Source: Bacillota bacterium (GTDB taxonomy: Bacteria > Bacillota > UBA4882 > UBA8346). Taken from it: DNA of 64,000 nucleotides. This document shows positions 42,010 to 51,262 of the stretch, piece after piece. The position numbers and the translations under genes are program-made. The stretch covers positions 44,832 through 108,831 of the forward strand of contig JAEXDA010000005.1 of assembly GCA_023401925.1 (NCBI GenBank), given 5' to 3'. The notes under the pieces were generated by a model that saw only the letters and a program-made list of their open reading frames with translations, was not told the origin of the DNA and did no database searches. The stretch's first letter is position 1; every line of letters begins with the position of its first letter.

Positions 42010-42333
42010 ATGAAAAGCAATGAACTCGAAGAGTTGCGCTGCCCGGTGACTTATACCCTGTCGGTTGTCGGGGGCAAGTGGAAATGGATCATCCTTTACA
42101 TGATATATCTTGAGGAAATCGTGCGCTATAATCAATTGAAGAAAAGACTGCCCTCAATCGCCCATAAAACCCTAAGCCAGCAATTGGATGAATTGGAACA
42201 AAGAGATATCATCCGCAGGAAACAGTATGACGAGATCCCGCCCAGGGTGGAATATTCGCTGACGGAGAAGGGAAAGTCGCTGATTCCCATTTTATTGCAA
42301 ATGGCTCAGTGGGGGAAAGAACACCAGGGTTGA
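42010..42333 (+). CDS. HxlR-family winged-helix regulator
   Basis: A 107-residue DNA-binding protein. The family start is visible: LRCPVTYTLSVVGGKWKWIIL, with the early cysteine that can sense redox or electrophiles. Winged helix follows (YNQLKKRLPSIAHKTLSQQLDELEQRDIIRR shortened RLPSIAHKTLSQQLDELE) and the wing VEYSLTEKGKSL. Divergent from the flavodoxin-fold oxidoreductase with a dyad over its promoter. Confidence 0.92.
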   Translation: MKSNELEELRCPVTYTLSVVGGKWKWIILYMIYLEEIVRYNQLKKRLPSIAHKTLSQQLDELEQRDIIRRKQYDEIPPRVEYSLTEKGKSLIPILLQMAQWGKEHQG

Positions 42334-44264
42334 TTTCCTTTCAAAAAGATTTTTAAAAGGATGCTTTTTCTAGCTCAGAGGGAGCTTTTTCTGGGTCCTA
42401 TCAAGATCAAGAGTTTTATGAAAAGAAACATATATATGTTTAATACAACCCCCATTTGCCCCACTGCCCCACAACCCCTTATGCCGTCTTGGTTTTTACC
42501 GTTGACTTGCCGGGGGGGAAGGTCTTTCATTCCAATGATTTGTTTTTTTCGCGGCGGCGATCATCATTCAAACTTGTGGACTTTTGTTCTTTTTTATCAG
42601 GGGACCATAATCGCCGCCTCCTTTGAAAAAGCAACCGGGATTGACCGGATTGGAATGCCGGGATGTCGATGGAGGGGAAAAACGGTTGGCTCGATGAGAG
42701 CGCAGGACCGGGACGACGATAGTAGACCCTTTCTGGAGAAAGGTGCTTGGCAACGGAATATATAGTTTTACGCTTGGGTTGTGGACGGGAGAAGGTTGGC
42801 CTAAATAAAGGCTGACGGAGACAGGATGAACAGGATTAAAAATTATGGATGGTGGTTTATCGGCTAGGTATATTAAAAAACGTTCTAAAGGCCTTCCAGG
42901 CCTCGGTGTTCGTGCTTTTATACACGCAGCTTTATCTCCGCAGAACTCCGGGAGAATATAAAACCGGCTTTTATTGTTACACCCTCATGACCCTCTTACC
43001 CCTCATGATTATAACGGGCTGCAAAAAACAGATAATTCAAAGGGCTTTTAAAAAAATCCAGTTAATCCATAAAATCCTGTGAATCCCGTTTAAGTTCCTT
43101 TCGTTAGGCAAGCGGTACAGTTTAATAAATTGGCCTAAAAGAAGGTAACGGAGACAGGATTTACGGGATTCACAGGATTATGTGACCTGTATTTATTTTC
43201 TAAACGCCTCGCCCAAGGAGGTCCCAATGGCTTAAAGCCTGGCGGAGATTGAATTTAGGGGCGATGTGGGGCAGAGGGGGTGTTGTAGAAAGATATGGAT
43301 ATTTCTTTGCAATAATTGTTTCCGGATTTTTCAATATCATCAGGAATAATATTTTGAGGGGCACGGATTGCGGCGGCGTTTGGCCACAAAGACATCGGTT
43401 ACTCTCCCACTGAGTTGGCTTCTTAGATTTAACATCGTTGGGGGGAGAGCGAGAGTGAGGGCCACGCCAAAGCATTTCCTTTCAATAGTTTTCCCGTCTT
43501 CAGGACGAAGACGGTACGATGACTATTTTCTCGGATGAAAATCGTCGGTCGTCATCGAAAGCCTCATAAAATTGGCAAACAGAATGCCATGGATGGCGTC
43601 GCGCATCAAAATGCGAGCGGAGGTGACATTTTGGGCCGCTCCAGTCACTCAGCCGGTGAAATCCGTGGACAAGCAAAATCGGCATTCATCGAATTGTTTT
43701 AAGAAGAAAATTAAAGATTAGAGAGGGAGGTATCCCTCATGCTCACCGACAAAGACCTTAGCATCCAAAAATTCATTCCCGCCATTTTTAAATCCAAATG
43801 ATCTACCGGCACTGATTTAAAATCCGTTTCATCAGTTTAATCCGTTAAATCCTGGTTTAGATGATGTTTTAGGCGATCATTAAAAGCCCCCTGAAATAGA
43901 CCCGAATTTCTGATGTCGGGTAAGGGTAGGGGGCAGAAAGAAGGCCTGCCTTAGAAATCGATTCTGGAAGAATTATTTTACCATCTCTTCCCCTTCGAAC
44001 GGATCGTTCCCCAAGATCCCGGGTATCGTCCCATGAACCAAAAAAACCGCCTTTCCCCCGTTACCGTATGCCGGAGCATGGGAAGATCAAACACTCAACA
44101 TAGGCGCTCATAATCCCTCGCCATGAAACGTGAGAGGGCATAGACAGACTCATGAAATTACGGGATAAGCACTCATGGAAAATCGCTTGACTTGGTGTTT
44201 GTTTTTCCGGGGGAAGCCCAGCGTCGCGGATAACATAATGTATGGCTTTTGAAGGTTGAATCCG
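42334..44264. other. 1.9-kb stretch with no credible gene, repeat-rich
   Basis: Open frames here (for example 42361-42765 and 43200-43475) have low-complexity, non-protein-like products. Present are a fragment of the 21-bp minisatellite (42367-42396), several ACAGGATTTACAGGATT-type repeats in both orientations (about 42817-42836, 43053-43090, 43152-43180, 43823-43856), and inverted copies of these. At 43740 a 20-codon frame follows a GGGAGG site (MLTDKDLSIQKFIPAIF...), perhaps the stub of a lost gene. The stretch looks like a decayed or repeat-colonised interval. Confidence 0.6.
42367..42396 (+). repeat. Fragment of the 21-bp-unit minisatellite
   Basis: TTTTTCTAGCTCAGAGGGAG followed by CTTTTTCTGG repeats the AGGGAGCTTTTTCTCGAT unit of 33797-34138, and in the same reading phase gives FLAQREL-FLG, matching the FLDQREE heptad. 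Confidence 0.6.
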
Positions 44265-45422
44265 TTACATTTTTTTCCCCGGGATTTGTTTTAATTTCAT
44301 AAAAATAACAACCAGTAACAAAAACCAAACCGCCGGGCTGACCATCGCAACCCGGCTGTTGACATTTTGGGCGATAACCCCCATCGATGCGGGGATAAGG
44401 GTAGCCCCCAAACCGCCGCATCCGATCAATAAGGCATAAACTGTTCCGGAATTTTCGGGATGATAAGCGCTGCCAAAAGTGATAATCAATGGCCATATGC
44501 TTGAATATGCAAACCCCATGGCGGCTATTACCAAAAAAATCGCCGCTTCATTTTGAATGAAACCTGCTAATGCAGTGATTGCCGTCGAACAGGAGGCGAG
44601 AAACAGGATAATGCTGCGGGTTTTGAAACGCAATGAAAGACGGCCGCAAATTAACCGTCCAATAGTCATGGCGCTCCAAAAGACGGCTACGGCTATACTG
44701 GATTGAGTCGCTGTGAATTTAAGATTCTGCTTGCAGAAAGTGGCTATCCAACCCCATCCGCCAACTTCGGAGCCGGTATATAAAATCATGCAGAGACAAA
44801 TAGTCAGAAATGTCGGGTCACTGATGAGCTTGGTAAAACCATTCCAGGAAATTTTGTCGGATGGTTTAAAAGAGGGGAATTTAGCATAGCAAAATGCGAT
44901 GGTAATCAGTAAAAATGCCCCTGCTAAAATAAAATAACAAAGTTGCCAGGGGAAACCGTTATTTGCCAAAATCCCGGCGCCAATCGGACCCACAATAGCG
45001 CCCAAGCCGAAAAATACTTGCATCAGGTTGACGTAGAAAGCGGACCTTTCGGGATTGATTTCGGCAATGAGAGAATTGATGGTTCCTTCGACGACTCCTC
45101 CAAAACCGCCAAGAAATATTATTGCGATGAAGGCCAACGGATAATTGGGGGCCAGTGGAAAAAGAAACAAAGTTACGGTGAATCCGATCAGCGATAGTGC
45201 CAATACTTTCTTTTTACCCCAAAGGTCTGCCAATACTCCTCCGATAATTAGGAAAATCGTAAATCCTAAAAAATTGGCGGTAAAAATCGTTCCGGTCTGA
45301 GCCAAAGTCAGGGAAAAAGTTTTTGATATTTCGGTTAACAAGGGACTCATTACGGTTAAAACCATAGCAAAGAACACACTGATAATAAAGAGCAAATGGG
45401 TGATAAAGTTCCGATGTTCCAA
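44265..45422 (-). CDS. MFS transporter
   Basis: A 385-residue major facilitator with 12 hydrophobic segments. The inter-helix loop GGVLADLWGKKKVL between helices 2 and 3 and a second GRLICGRLSLRFKTR between helices 8 and 9 are the MFS signatures. Homologous to fucose/sugar-type or FsrA-like drug permeases; the substrate cannot be read. The stop lies next to the repeat-rich interval; the gene is divergent from the hydrogenase pair with a 270-nt gap. Confidence 0.9.
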   Translation of the reverse strand: MEHRNFITHLLFIISVFFAMVLTVMSPLLTEISKTFSLTLAQTGTIFTANFLGFTIFLIIGGVLADLWGKKKVLALSLIGFTVTLFLFPLAPNYPLAFIAIIFLGGFGGVVEGTINSLIAEINPERSAFYVNLMQVFFGLGAIVGPIGAGILANNGFPWQLCYFILAGAFLLITIAFCYAKFPSFKPSDKISWNGFTKLISDPTFLTICLCMILYTGSEVGGWGWIATFCKQNLKFTATQSSIAVAVFWSAMTIGRLICGRLSLRFKTRSIILFLASCSTAITALAGFIQNEAAIFLVIAAMGFAYSSIWPLIITFGSAYHPENSGTVYALLIGCGGLGATLIPASMGVIAQNVNSRVAMVSPAVWFLLLVVIFMKLKQIPGKKM

Positions 45423-45692
45423 GGCAAGCTCACTCCAATGAATGAAAATTAAACTCTATCATTATATCATGTTTAGTGAATTTTGGCATGAATGGTAATA
45501 TTTTATTCATCGTAATTTATTAGTTTTAGTGATAGCTTTTCATCACTCTCCACTCTTTCGGAATAGTCGGCACCAATTTTGGATATTGCAATGATTCTTG
45601 TGGCTGGTTATACTTATCATAGACGAAATTTTGTGCAAACATCGATATGTATTGGGACAATTCGTTTATAACGGCTTGAAAGGATGACTTGG

Positions 45693-45938
45693 ATGAAAGA
45701 TATCAAGGTAGAGATATGCGTAGGAACTCATTGCACCATGATGGGAGCATTGAACATCATTGAGTCGGTTGAAGATTTACGGCGGGAGTATCAAAATATT
45801 TCATTGGAGATTATCAAGTGTATCAAGGATTGTTTAGGAGAAAAGGTGGCTCCGATTGTCTTTATCAACGGTCAGAAAATTCAAAACGCCACCAATGAAG
45901 AAGTCCTGGCCAGAATTATGGAAGGTATGAACGCATGA
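45693..45938 (+). CDS. Thioredoxin-fold [2Fe-2S] protein (NuoE/HydA-partner type)
   Basis: An 81-residue protein with only the C-terminal thioredoxin-like part of NuoE. Cysteines are spaced C-x4-C (CVGTHC) and C-x3-C (CIKDC), the four ligands of a [2Fe-2S] cluster. Such small proteins pass electrons to or from [FeFe] hydrogenases. ATG 45693 is favoured because GAAAGGA lies 9 nt upstream; ATG 45684 sits directly on that site. The stop overlaps the next start by 4 nt, so it is made with the hydrogenase. Confidence 0.85.
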   Translation: MKDIKVEICVGTHCTMMGALNIIESVEDLRREYQNISLEIIKCIKDCLGEKVAPIVFINGQKIQNATNEEVLARIMEGMNA

Positions 45939-47425
45939 GGGGAATATATACGTCGATTACCCAGATTCGCCGCCAAGTTTTTACCGAGGTGGCCCGTTTC
46001 GCTTTTGGAAACCTAGAGTATCAAAAAATTGAGGAGATCCCCTATAGGATTCTCCCGGGCGAAGTGCCCCAATACCGGGAAAGTATCTTTAAGGAACGGG
46101 CCATCGTCGGTGAACGGCTCAGACTTGCCATGGGCCTTCCCCTCCGTAAAGTTGACGAACATTCAGCATTAGCGGTAGGGGTTACGGATGTGGCAGTGCC
46201 TCATAGAGTGCTGAAGGCTCCTCTGGTCAATGTGATTCCTTTTGCGTGCGAAGCTTGTCCCACCACGGCTTTTTTGGTTACCGACAATTGTCGAAAGTGT
46301 TTAGCCCATCCCTGTGTACACGTTTGTCCGGTAAAAGCAATTACCATCGGAGAAGACAGGGCTCAAATTGATGGCGAGAAGTGTATTCGTTGCGGCAAAT
46401 GCCGCGAAGTCTGCCCTTATAGCGCCATTGTAAAATATGATCGGCCATGCGCAGCGGCTTGTGGCGTTGATGCCATCGAAAGCGATTATTTGGGGCGGGC
46501 TAAAATTAACCAAGATAAGTGTGTAGCCTGTGGAATGTGCATTGTAAGTTGTCCGTTCGGTGCAATTGCCGATAAATCGGAAATTTTTCAACTCATTTTA
46601 GCCTTGAAGGAGAATCAAAAAATTTATGTAGCCATTGCCCCTTCGTTTGTAGGCCAATTCGGTCCCTTGGCCACACCGGAAATTATCTTTCAAGGAATCA
46701 GGAGCCTGGGTTTTACTGATGTAGTGGAAGTAGGGCTGGGAGCCGATGTAGCTTCGATTCACGAGGCGAAAGTTTTCCATGAGAATGTTCCGACAAGGCA
46801 ACCTTATTTGGGAACTTCCTGTTGTCCGTCTTGGGCAATGATGGTTGAAAAAAGATTTCCAGAACAGTTTCCTTATATATCCTCTTCCCATACTCCGATG
46901 GTGGCCACGGCCAAATACATCAAAGAGCGGGACCCCCAAGCCAAAGTGGTGTTTGTTGGCCCGTGCATTTCGAAAAAGATTGAAGCCCTCGAAGTTGAGG
47001 TAAAAGACTATATTGATTTTGTAATTACCTTTGAAGAGCTAATGGGAATCCTGGTGGCGGCCGGAGTGAACTTGGCGGAGTTTGAACAAAAAGAAACGAT
47101 CGAAGATGCCTCAAGCTGCGGACGAAGTTATGCCTATTCAAGCGGAGTGACCCATGCCATTTTGCAAAATATTCACCATTTTTATCCGGAACAAGAGATA
47201 CAGGTTGATAAAGCCGATAGTTTGAAAAACTGTATCAAAATGATGAATTTAGCCAAAGCTGGTCAAAGAAACGGTTATTTACTGGAAGGTATGGCATGTC
47301 CGGGCGGTTGCGTGGGGGGACCCGGGACTTTACTTCCTACCATCAAAGCGGAAAGCAAAGTCAAGGCCTTTTCCGACCAGTCTCCCTATAAAACAGCGCT
47401 TGATAATCCCAAAGCAAATTCCTAA
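45935..47425 (+). CDS. [FeFe] hydrogenase with multiple [4Fe-4S] clusters
   Basis: A 496-residue hydrogenase catalytic subunit. N-terminal to the H-cluster domain are ferredoxin-type cysteine motifs: CEAC...CRKCLAHPCVHVCP, CIRCGKCREVCP with an unusual CAAAC, and CVACGMCIVSCP (about residues 108-210). H-cluster motifs follow: L1 TSCCPSW near 289, L2 GPCISKK near 340 (the usual is MPC..K..E) and L3 MACPGGCVGGPG near 452. The GPC form of L2 sets it apart from standard group A enzymes. Probably cytosolic, fermentative H2 production or H2 sensing; no maturation genes are in the window. Confidence 0.9.
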   Translation: MRGIYTSITQIRRQVFTEVARFAFGNLEYQKIEEIPYRILPGEVPQYRESIFKERAIVGERLRLAMGLPLRKVDEHSALAVGVTDVAVPHRVLKAPLVNVIPFACEACPTTAFLVTDNCRKCLAHPCVHVCPVKAITIGEDRAQIDGEKCIRCGKCREVCPYSAIVKYDRPCAAACGVDAIESDYLGRAKINQDKCVACGMCIVSCPFGAIADKSEIFQLILALKENQKIYVAIAPSFVGQFGPLATPEIIFQGIRSLGFTDVVEVGLGADVASIHEAKVFHENVPTRQPYLGTSCCPSWAMMVEKRFPEQFPYISSSHTPMVATAKYIKERDPQAKVVFVGPCISKKIEALEVEVKDYIDFVITFEELMGILVAAGVNLAEFEQKETIEDASSCGRSYAYSSGVTHAILQNIHHFYPEQEIQVDKADSLKNCIKMMNLAKAGQRNGYLLEGMACPGGCVGGPGTLLPTIKAESKVKAFSDQSPYKTALDNPKANS

Positions 47426-47462
47426 CGTTTACTGCTCGGCTGATAGAGAGGGAAATGCTTCC

Positions 47463-47655
47463 TGTGGATAAATGATGGTCGCCTTTAACTTTAATCTATA
47501 TTGAGGAAAGAAGATCATTGAAGGGGAGAAGCCAAGTTACTAAAGGATTATTCTTAAAATTTTTATTACCCGCTTCTTGGAAAAAAATAAAGAAAGTATA
47601 TTATATGTCCACAAGTTATCAATATGTCAACAAAAATTATCAACATTGTGGATAA
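47463..47655. other. Cluster of DnaA boxes
   Basis: Two perfect boxes on the minus strand (TGTGGATAA at 47463-47471 and 47647-47655, i.e. TTATCCACA) and near matches TTATCAATA (47616-47624) and TTATCAACA (47637-47645) on the plus strand, in an AT-rich 280-nt gap. A GTCCACAAGTTATC segment at 47607 is close to another. No dnaA or dnaN is nearby, so this is either a DnaA regulatory/titration locus or an origin-like site. Confidence 0.6.
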
Positions 47656-47704
47656 CTTATAGGGTAAATTACAGCGGTTGTGTAAAAGTTGAAATCGATA
47701 AGAG

Positions 47705-49108
47705 ATGAACTATTTTGATAAAGTATTGAAAATTGAGAAGGTGGAGACATTGGGTAAGCGGATTTTTTTACTTGTCATGGTGAGCGTTTTATTGTTTTTG
47801 GTCGGGGTTCCGGCATGGGCTGCCAGTGAAAATGATTTTTGGTTCGCCTGCAGTCAGGGAAATTACAGTAATGCCGGAAGGATTGCCAGGGAATTGAGTG
47901 CCAATAATCCGGCCTATTATGCATTAGGGGCAATTTGTTATCAAAATGCTTCGGACTATGAACAATTTCGAATCTATGATCATAAATTTAAAAAATCGGG
48001 CAGTTTCGATAGCTTAAAAACTTTTTTTGGCGGGGAACAAACCACTGCCCCTGATGATCCACAACGATTGCTGTTTCAAGGCTTGACAGCAATGATTTAT
48101 CCGGAAGCCCAGCTGGGAGATGCCGGCGCGTTCTTGAGGAAAGCGGCGGTCAAATTGGGGGACAATCCATATCTTAACAATTATCTGGCTGTGAGTGAAA
48201 TGAACAAACATAATGATTCGCTCACCATACAAAAGTACTTACAAAAAGCCATTGTTTCAAAAAAAGACTATCCTGAACCCTATCTGAATCTGGCTGAGGT
48301 TTTAGTGCAAAATAAAGAGACTGATAAAGCCATTGGGGTACTCCTGGATTGTTTTATCAACTGTCCTGTGGTCCCGGCTAAGGCCTATTTGAATTTGATC
48401 AATTTGACCAGTACCTCTGTTACGAATACGATTGGACCTTATGGGCAGCAGATGACGGTTTCAGTGCCTACGATGAAGGAAATATACCGGGTAAAAGTTA
48501 AAACTTCCCTGAGTAAAATTCCCGCACATTTAAACACTTTAGCTGAAATTCTTGCTATGAAAGGGAATACCTCATTAGCCCATTATTTCCTAACGGATAC
48601 CATGTCCTCTGATCATGGTATTCAAACTTATGTACAGATGCAAATCGCCAATTATGAAGGTGATTTTGGACAAGCCGTTCAGCTCAGCGAGGCCTTGCTC
48701 AATCAAAGCGTTCTTGATTATCAGAGATTTTATGAAACCGGTAATGTGTTATTTTATGGAAAAGAGTTTAAACCGGCAATTACCTTTTATGAGGAAGCTC
48801 TAAAAAAGATGAACCCCGACGATGATGAATTCTTAATCAAGATCTATACCAACTTGGGGATTTGTTTATATTTATCCCAAGAATATCAAAATGCTTTAGG
48901 CTATTTTGAAAAGATTTTGGTCATGAGCCCTTATGATGTAAGTTCCCTGATTTATTCGGGACTATCCTTCAGGGATTTGGGGGATAAGGATAAAGCGTTG
49001 GAAAATCTGACAAAAGCGCTGGAATATATTCCGGATGCCGATTGGCGGCAGGAGATTACCGATATTATCACTCAGTTGAAACCAAAAGATGAAATGAATC
49101 AGGAATAA
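47705..49108 (+). CDS. Secreted TPR-repeat protein
   Basis: A 467-residue exported protein with helix-turn-helix repeats. Signal peptide (KRIFLLVMVSVLLFLVGVP, cleavage near AWA-A). Then tetratricopeptide-like repeats, clearest at the C-terminus: FLIKIYTNLGICLYLSQEYQ near 380 and SLIYSGLSFRDLGDKDKALE near 420. No enzyme motif. The start is uncertain: ATG 47705 has a weak site, TTG 47750 follows AAGGTGGAG by 3 nt. It lies downstream of the DnaA-box cluster and ends before a bidirectional terminator. Confidence 0.75.
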   Translation: MNYFDKVLKIEKVETLGKRIFLLVMVSVLLFLVGVPAWAASENDFWFACSQGNYSNAGRIARELSANNPAYYALGAICYQNASDYEQFRIYDHKFKKSGSFDSLKTFFGGEQTTAPDDPQRLLFQGLTAMIYPEAQLGDAGAFLRKAAVKLGDNPYLNNYLAVSEMNKHNDSLTIQKYLQKAIVSKKDYPEPYLNLAEVLVQNKETDKAIGVLLDCFINCPVVPAKAYLNLINLTSTSVTNTIGPYGQQMTVSVPTMKEIYRVKVKTSLSKIPAHLNTLAEILAMKGNTSLAHYFLTDTMSSDHGIQTYVQMQIANYEGDFGQAVQLSEALLNQSVLDYQRFYETGNVLFYGKEFKPAITFYEEALKKMNPDDDEFLIKIYTNLGICLYLSQEYQNALGYFEKILVMSPYDVSSLIYSGLSFRDLGDKDKALENLTKALEYIPDADWRQEITDIITQLKPKDEMNQE

Positions 49109-49158
49109 CGGTTATGTTTGGTGGCCTTATTTGACGAGGAAAGCAACTTGAGAGGTAA

Positions 49159-49194
49159 CAAAAACACCGGGACTTGATCATCCCGGTGTTTTTG
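49159..49194. terminator. Bidirectional intrinsic terminator
   Basis: CAAAAACACCGGGA (49159-49172) perfectly complementary to TCCCGGTGTTTTTG (49181-49194), a 14-bp stem with A and T flanks. It lies between the TPR gene and the converging chemoreceptor gene. Confidence 0.88.
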
Positions 49195-49307
49195 TTGAAG
49201 AATTATTTTTTTATCGGATAATGAAAGTCCAAGGTCTTGAGAAATTAACTTCGGGGGGGAATGCTGGTTTCAATATCAAAAAATCACTTAAAACGGCCGG
49301 ATTGATA

Positions 49308-50963
49308 TTAAAATCGATCGAAATCCTTTTCCAGGGGAATTACATCTTCAGGACTAATTACTTTGGTTTTCCGATCCGTTTTATTCCCCTTATCCGCTAA
49401 AAGTTCATTTTGATGCCAATGCTCCGCATGGGTCTGGGTTCGATGATTTGTGCCGATTGCTGAGACCGGTGGATTCATATGGCTTAGATGATGGCTAGGA
49501 TGCCCTGTATTCTCAAATTGTAGCTTAAGTGACGCCGCTGTGCCATTTACCAACTCGGAGAGCTCCGATACAATTTTTTTCATACTTTCCGCCTGGGCGC
49601 TTAATTCTTCGGCTGCCGAGGCGCTTTCTTCCGCATTGGCGGCATTTTGTTGGGTAACAGTTTCCACTTGGGTCATGGCTTTATTAACCTGCTCAACCCC
49701 TTGAGCCTGTTCCTGGCTGGCTGCGGCGATTTCGTCCATCAGTTCACTGACTTTTTTGGTTTGGACGGTTATTTCTTCTAAAGCTTCGTGAACTTTTACG
49801 GCAACGGATACACCCTTATTCGAAAGCTCGATATTGGATTCAATAATTGCAGTAGTATCTTTAGCGGCTTGGGCGCTCCTTTGCGCCAGGTTTCGTACTT
49901 CTTCGGCCACAACTGCAAATCCCATACCGGCTTCTCCGGCCCGGGCAGCCTCAATAGCTGCGTTTAAAGCCAGAATATTGGTTTGAAACGCAATATCGTC
50001 AATGACTTTAATGATTTTAGCTATTTTGTCGCTGGAATCCTTAATTTCCCGGATAGATTCCATCATCTCCTGCATCTGGGCGCTGCCGTTATCAGCCGAG
50101 AGTTTGGCCTGTTCCGACAGTTGGGCGGCTTGTTGGGTATTGGATGTACTTTGCGACATCATGGAAGCGGATTCCTGCAGGGTGGATGAAGTTTCTTCAA
50201 TGGCGGCGGCTTGTTCGGTGCTTCCTTGGGATAACTGCTGCGCTGAGGCAGATAACTGGTTGGAAGCTGCGGCGACTTGCCCGGCCCCTTCCCCGATACG
50301 GGTGGCGATGGAGTTCATCGGTCCCGTAATACTGCGGGTAATTACATAGGAGAGTAATGTTGCTATTGCAATACATATTCCCACCAAAATAATCAAAGTC
50401 GTTAATAAAACATCGAAAGTTCGCTTGGCTCCGTTCATTACCTCCTGATTTTTTAAGTTCTCAAATTGCGACAATGAGGAAAGTTGATTGATCCATTCAG
50501 CTACTTCCGCAGTCAAATGGCCTGAGAGTATGGCCACCCCCTCGGTATTTTTGTTGCTTAAACTTAACTGCAAAACTTGCTCTATGACTGGCCGAGTAGT
50601 ATCATTTATTTCTTTTATTTTAACCAGGAAGTTCTTTCCTTCTTGCGAGAGATTTTGACCATTCAGTGCAGCAAATGCCGTATCATATTCTTTATAAGCA
50701 TTATCGATGGCTTGCTTTTCATTTTGCACAACAGTCAGATCTTCAAACAATAGCGCTCCCCGAACATTTCTACTAATTAACAAGATGGCCTTTTGCATTG
50801 TATTGCTTAATTCCACCCGCTCCTTATATGTATTGACTTCTTTCAACTGGTTGTTGACAACGTTCATACTATAAATTGCGAAAATTGACATGAAAATAAA
50901 CAAAATCACAAGAATACCGAAACCGAGCATGATTTTTGCGCTTAATTTCATTTTTTGTTTCAT
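49308..50963 (-). CDS. Methyl-accepting chemotaxis protein
   Basis: A 551-residue transmembrane chemoreceptor. Helix 1 at about residues 11-31, a four-helix-bundle periplasmic sensor (about 32-190), helix 2 at about 190-213 (LLTTLIILVGICIAIATLL), a HAMP-type linker, and a long coiled-coil signalling domain. The CheA/CheW hairpin tip is FQTNILALNAAIEAARAGEAGMGFAVVAEEVRNLAQRSAQAA (key part EAARAGEAGMGFAVVAEEVR, about residues 340-360). The C-terminal 50 residues are a His-rich tail with no pentapeptide receptor sequence. Expression is predicted to depend on cyclic di-GMP through the riboswitch upstream. The repeated Gln/Glu sites suit methylation. Confidence 0.95.
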   Translation of the reverse strand: MKQKMKLSAKIMLGFGILVILFIFMSIFAIYSMNVVNNQLKEVNTYKERVELSNTMQKAILLISRNVRGALLFEDLTVVQNEKQAIDNAYKEYDTAFAALNGQNLSQEGKNFLVKIKEINDTTRPVIEQVLQLSLSNKNTEGVAILSGHLTAEVAEWINQLSSLSQFENLKNQEVMNGAKRTFDVLLTTLIILVGICIAIATLLSYVITRSITGPMNSIATRIGEGAGQVAAASNQLSASAQQLSQGSTEQAAAIEETSSTLQESASMMSQSTSNTQQAAQLSEQAKLSADNGSAQMQEMMESIREIKDSSDKIAKIIKVIDDIAFQTNILALNAAIEAARAGEAGMGFAVVAEEVRNLAQRSAQAAKDTTAIIESNIELSNKGVSVAVKVHEALEEITVQTKKVSELMDEIAAASQEQAQGVEQVNKAMTQVETVTQQNAANAEESASAAEELSAQAESMKKIVSELSELVNGTAASLKLQFENTGHPSHHLSHMNPPVSAIGTNHRTQTHAEHWHQNELLADKGNKTDRKTKVISPEDVIPLEKDFDRF

Positions 50964-51132
50964 GATGATTCTCCTATTCTAGTTGTTGTTTAACTCACCT
51001 TAAAAAGTTAAAATGTACCGCTTTGAATCTCCATAAAATAACTTTCTTTGAAGTTTTGACTTTTCATTGCGCATTTATTGGCCGATTTTGGTCACCACCC
51101 TATTTCTTAATATATTAGAGAGATCGATGTAT

Positions 51133-51262
51133 AAAAATACCCGCGGACTTTTTGTTATAGCCGCAGGCTTAAAAGACTCTTTCGGCAACTCGGCCATCAT
51201 GATCTCGTAGGAGATTTTAGACCCGTAGTTTTGCGTCCGCTGTTTTCACAGGCGTTTGCCAT
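51133..51262 (-). ncRNA. Cyclic di-GMP-I riboswitch with terminator, upstream of chemoreceptor gene
   Basis: On the minus strand the aptamer runs from about 51262 to 51183. The conserved parts are GGCAAACG, ACAGCGGACGCAAAA, ACGGGTCTAAAATC and ATGGCCGAGTTGCC. P1 pairs GGCAA (51256-51260) with TTGCC (51184-51188). About 20 nt further a terminator stem CCTGCGG/CCGCGGG (51161-51167 with 51140-51146, one G-T) leads into a TATTTTTAT run, a typical expression platform. The transcript then reaches the chemoreceptor start at 50963 after about 170 nt. The GGACGCAAA block is the hallmark of GEMM-I. Sign of regulation (on or off) is not decided by sight. Confidence 0.85.

Noticed and set aside
42361..42765. 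134-codon open frame
   Set aside because: Product is a mix of repeat debris and Cys/Pro/Gly-rich sequence without homology signs or consistent codon use.
43740..43801. 20-codon frame after GGGAGG
   Set aside because: Short, alone and in repeat-rich DNA; kept only as a possible gene stub in the region note.
47463..47655. Definite oriC call
   Set aside because: dnaA/dnaN are not nearby and GC skew cannot be judged from one window; reported only as a DnaA-box cluster.
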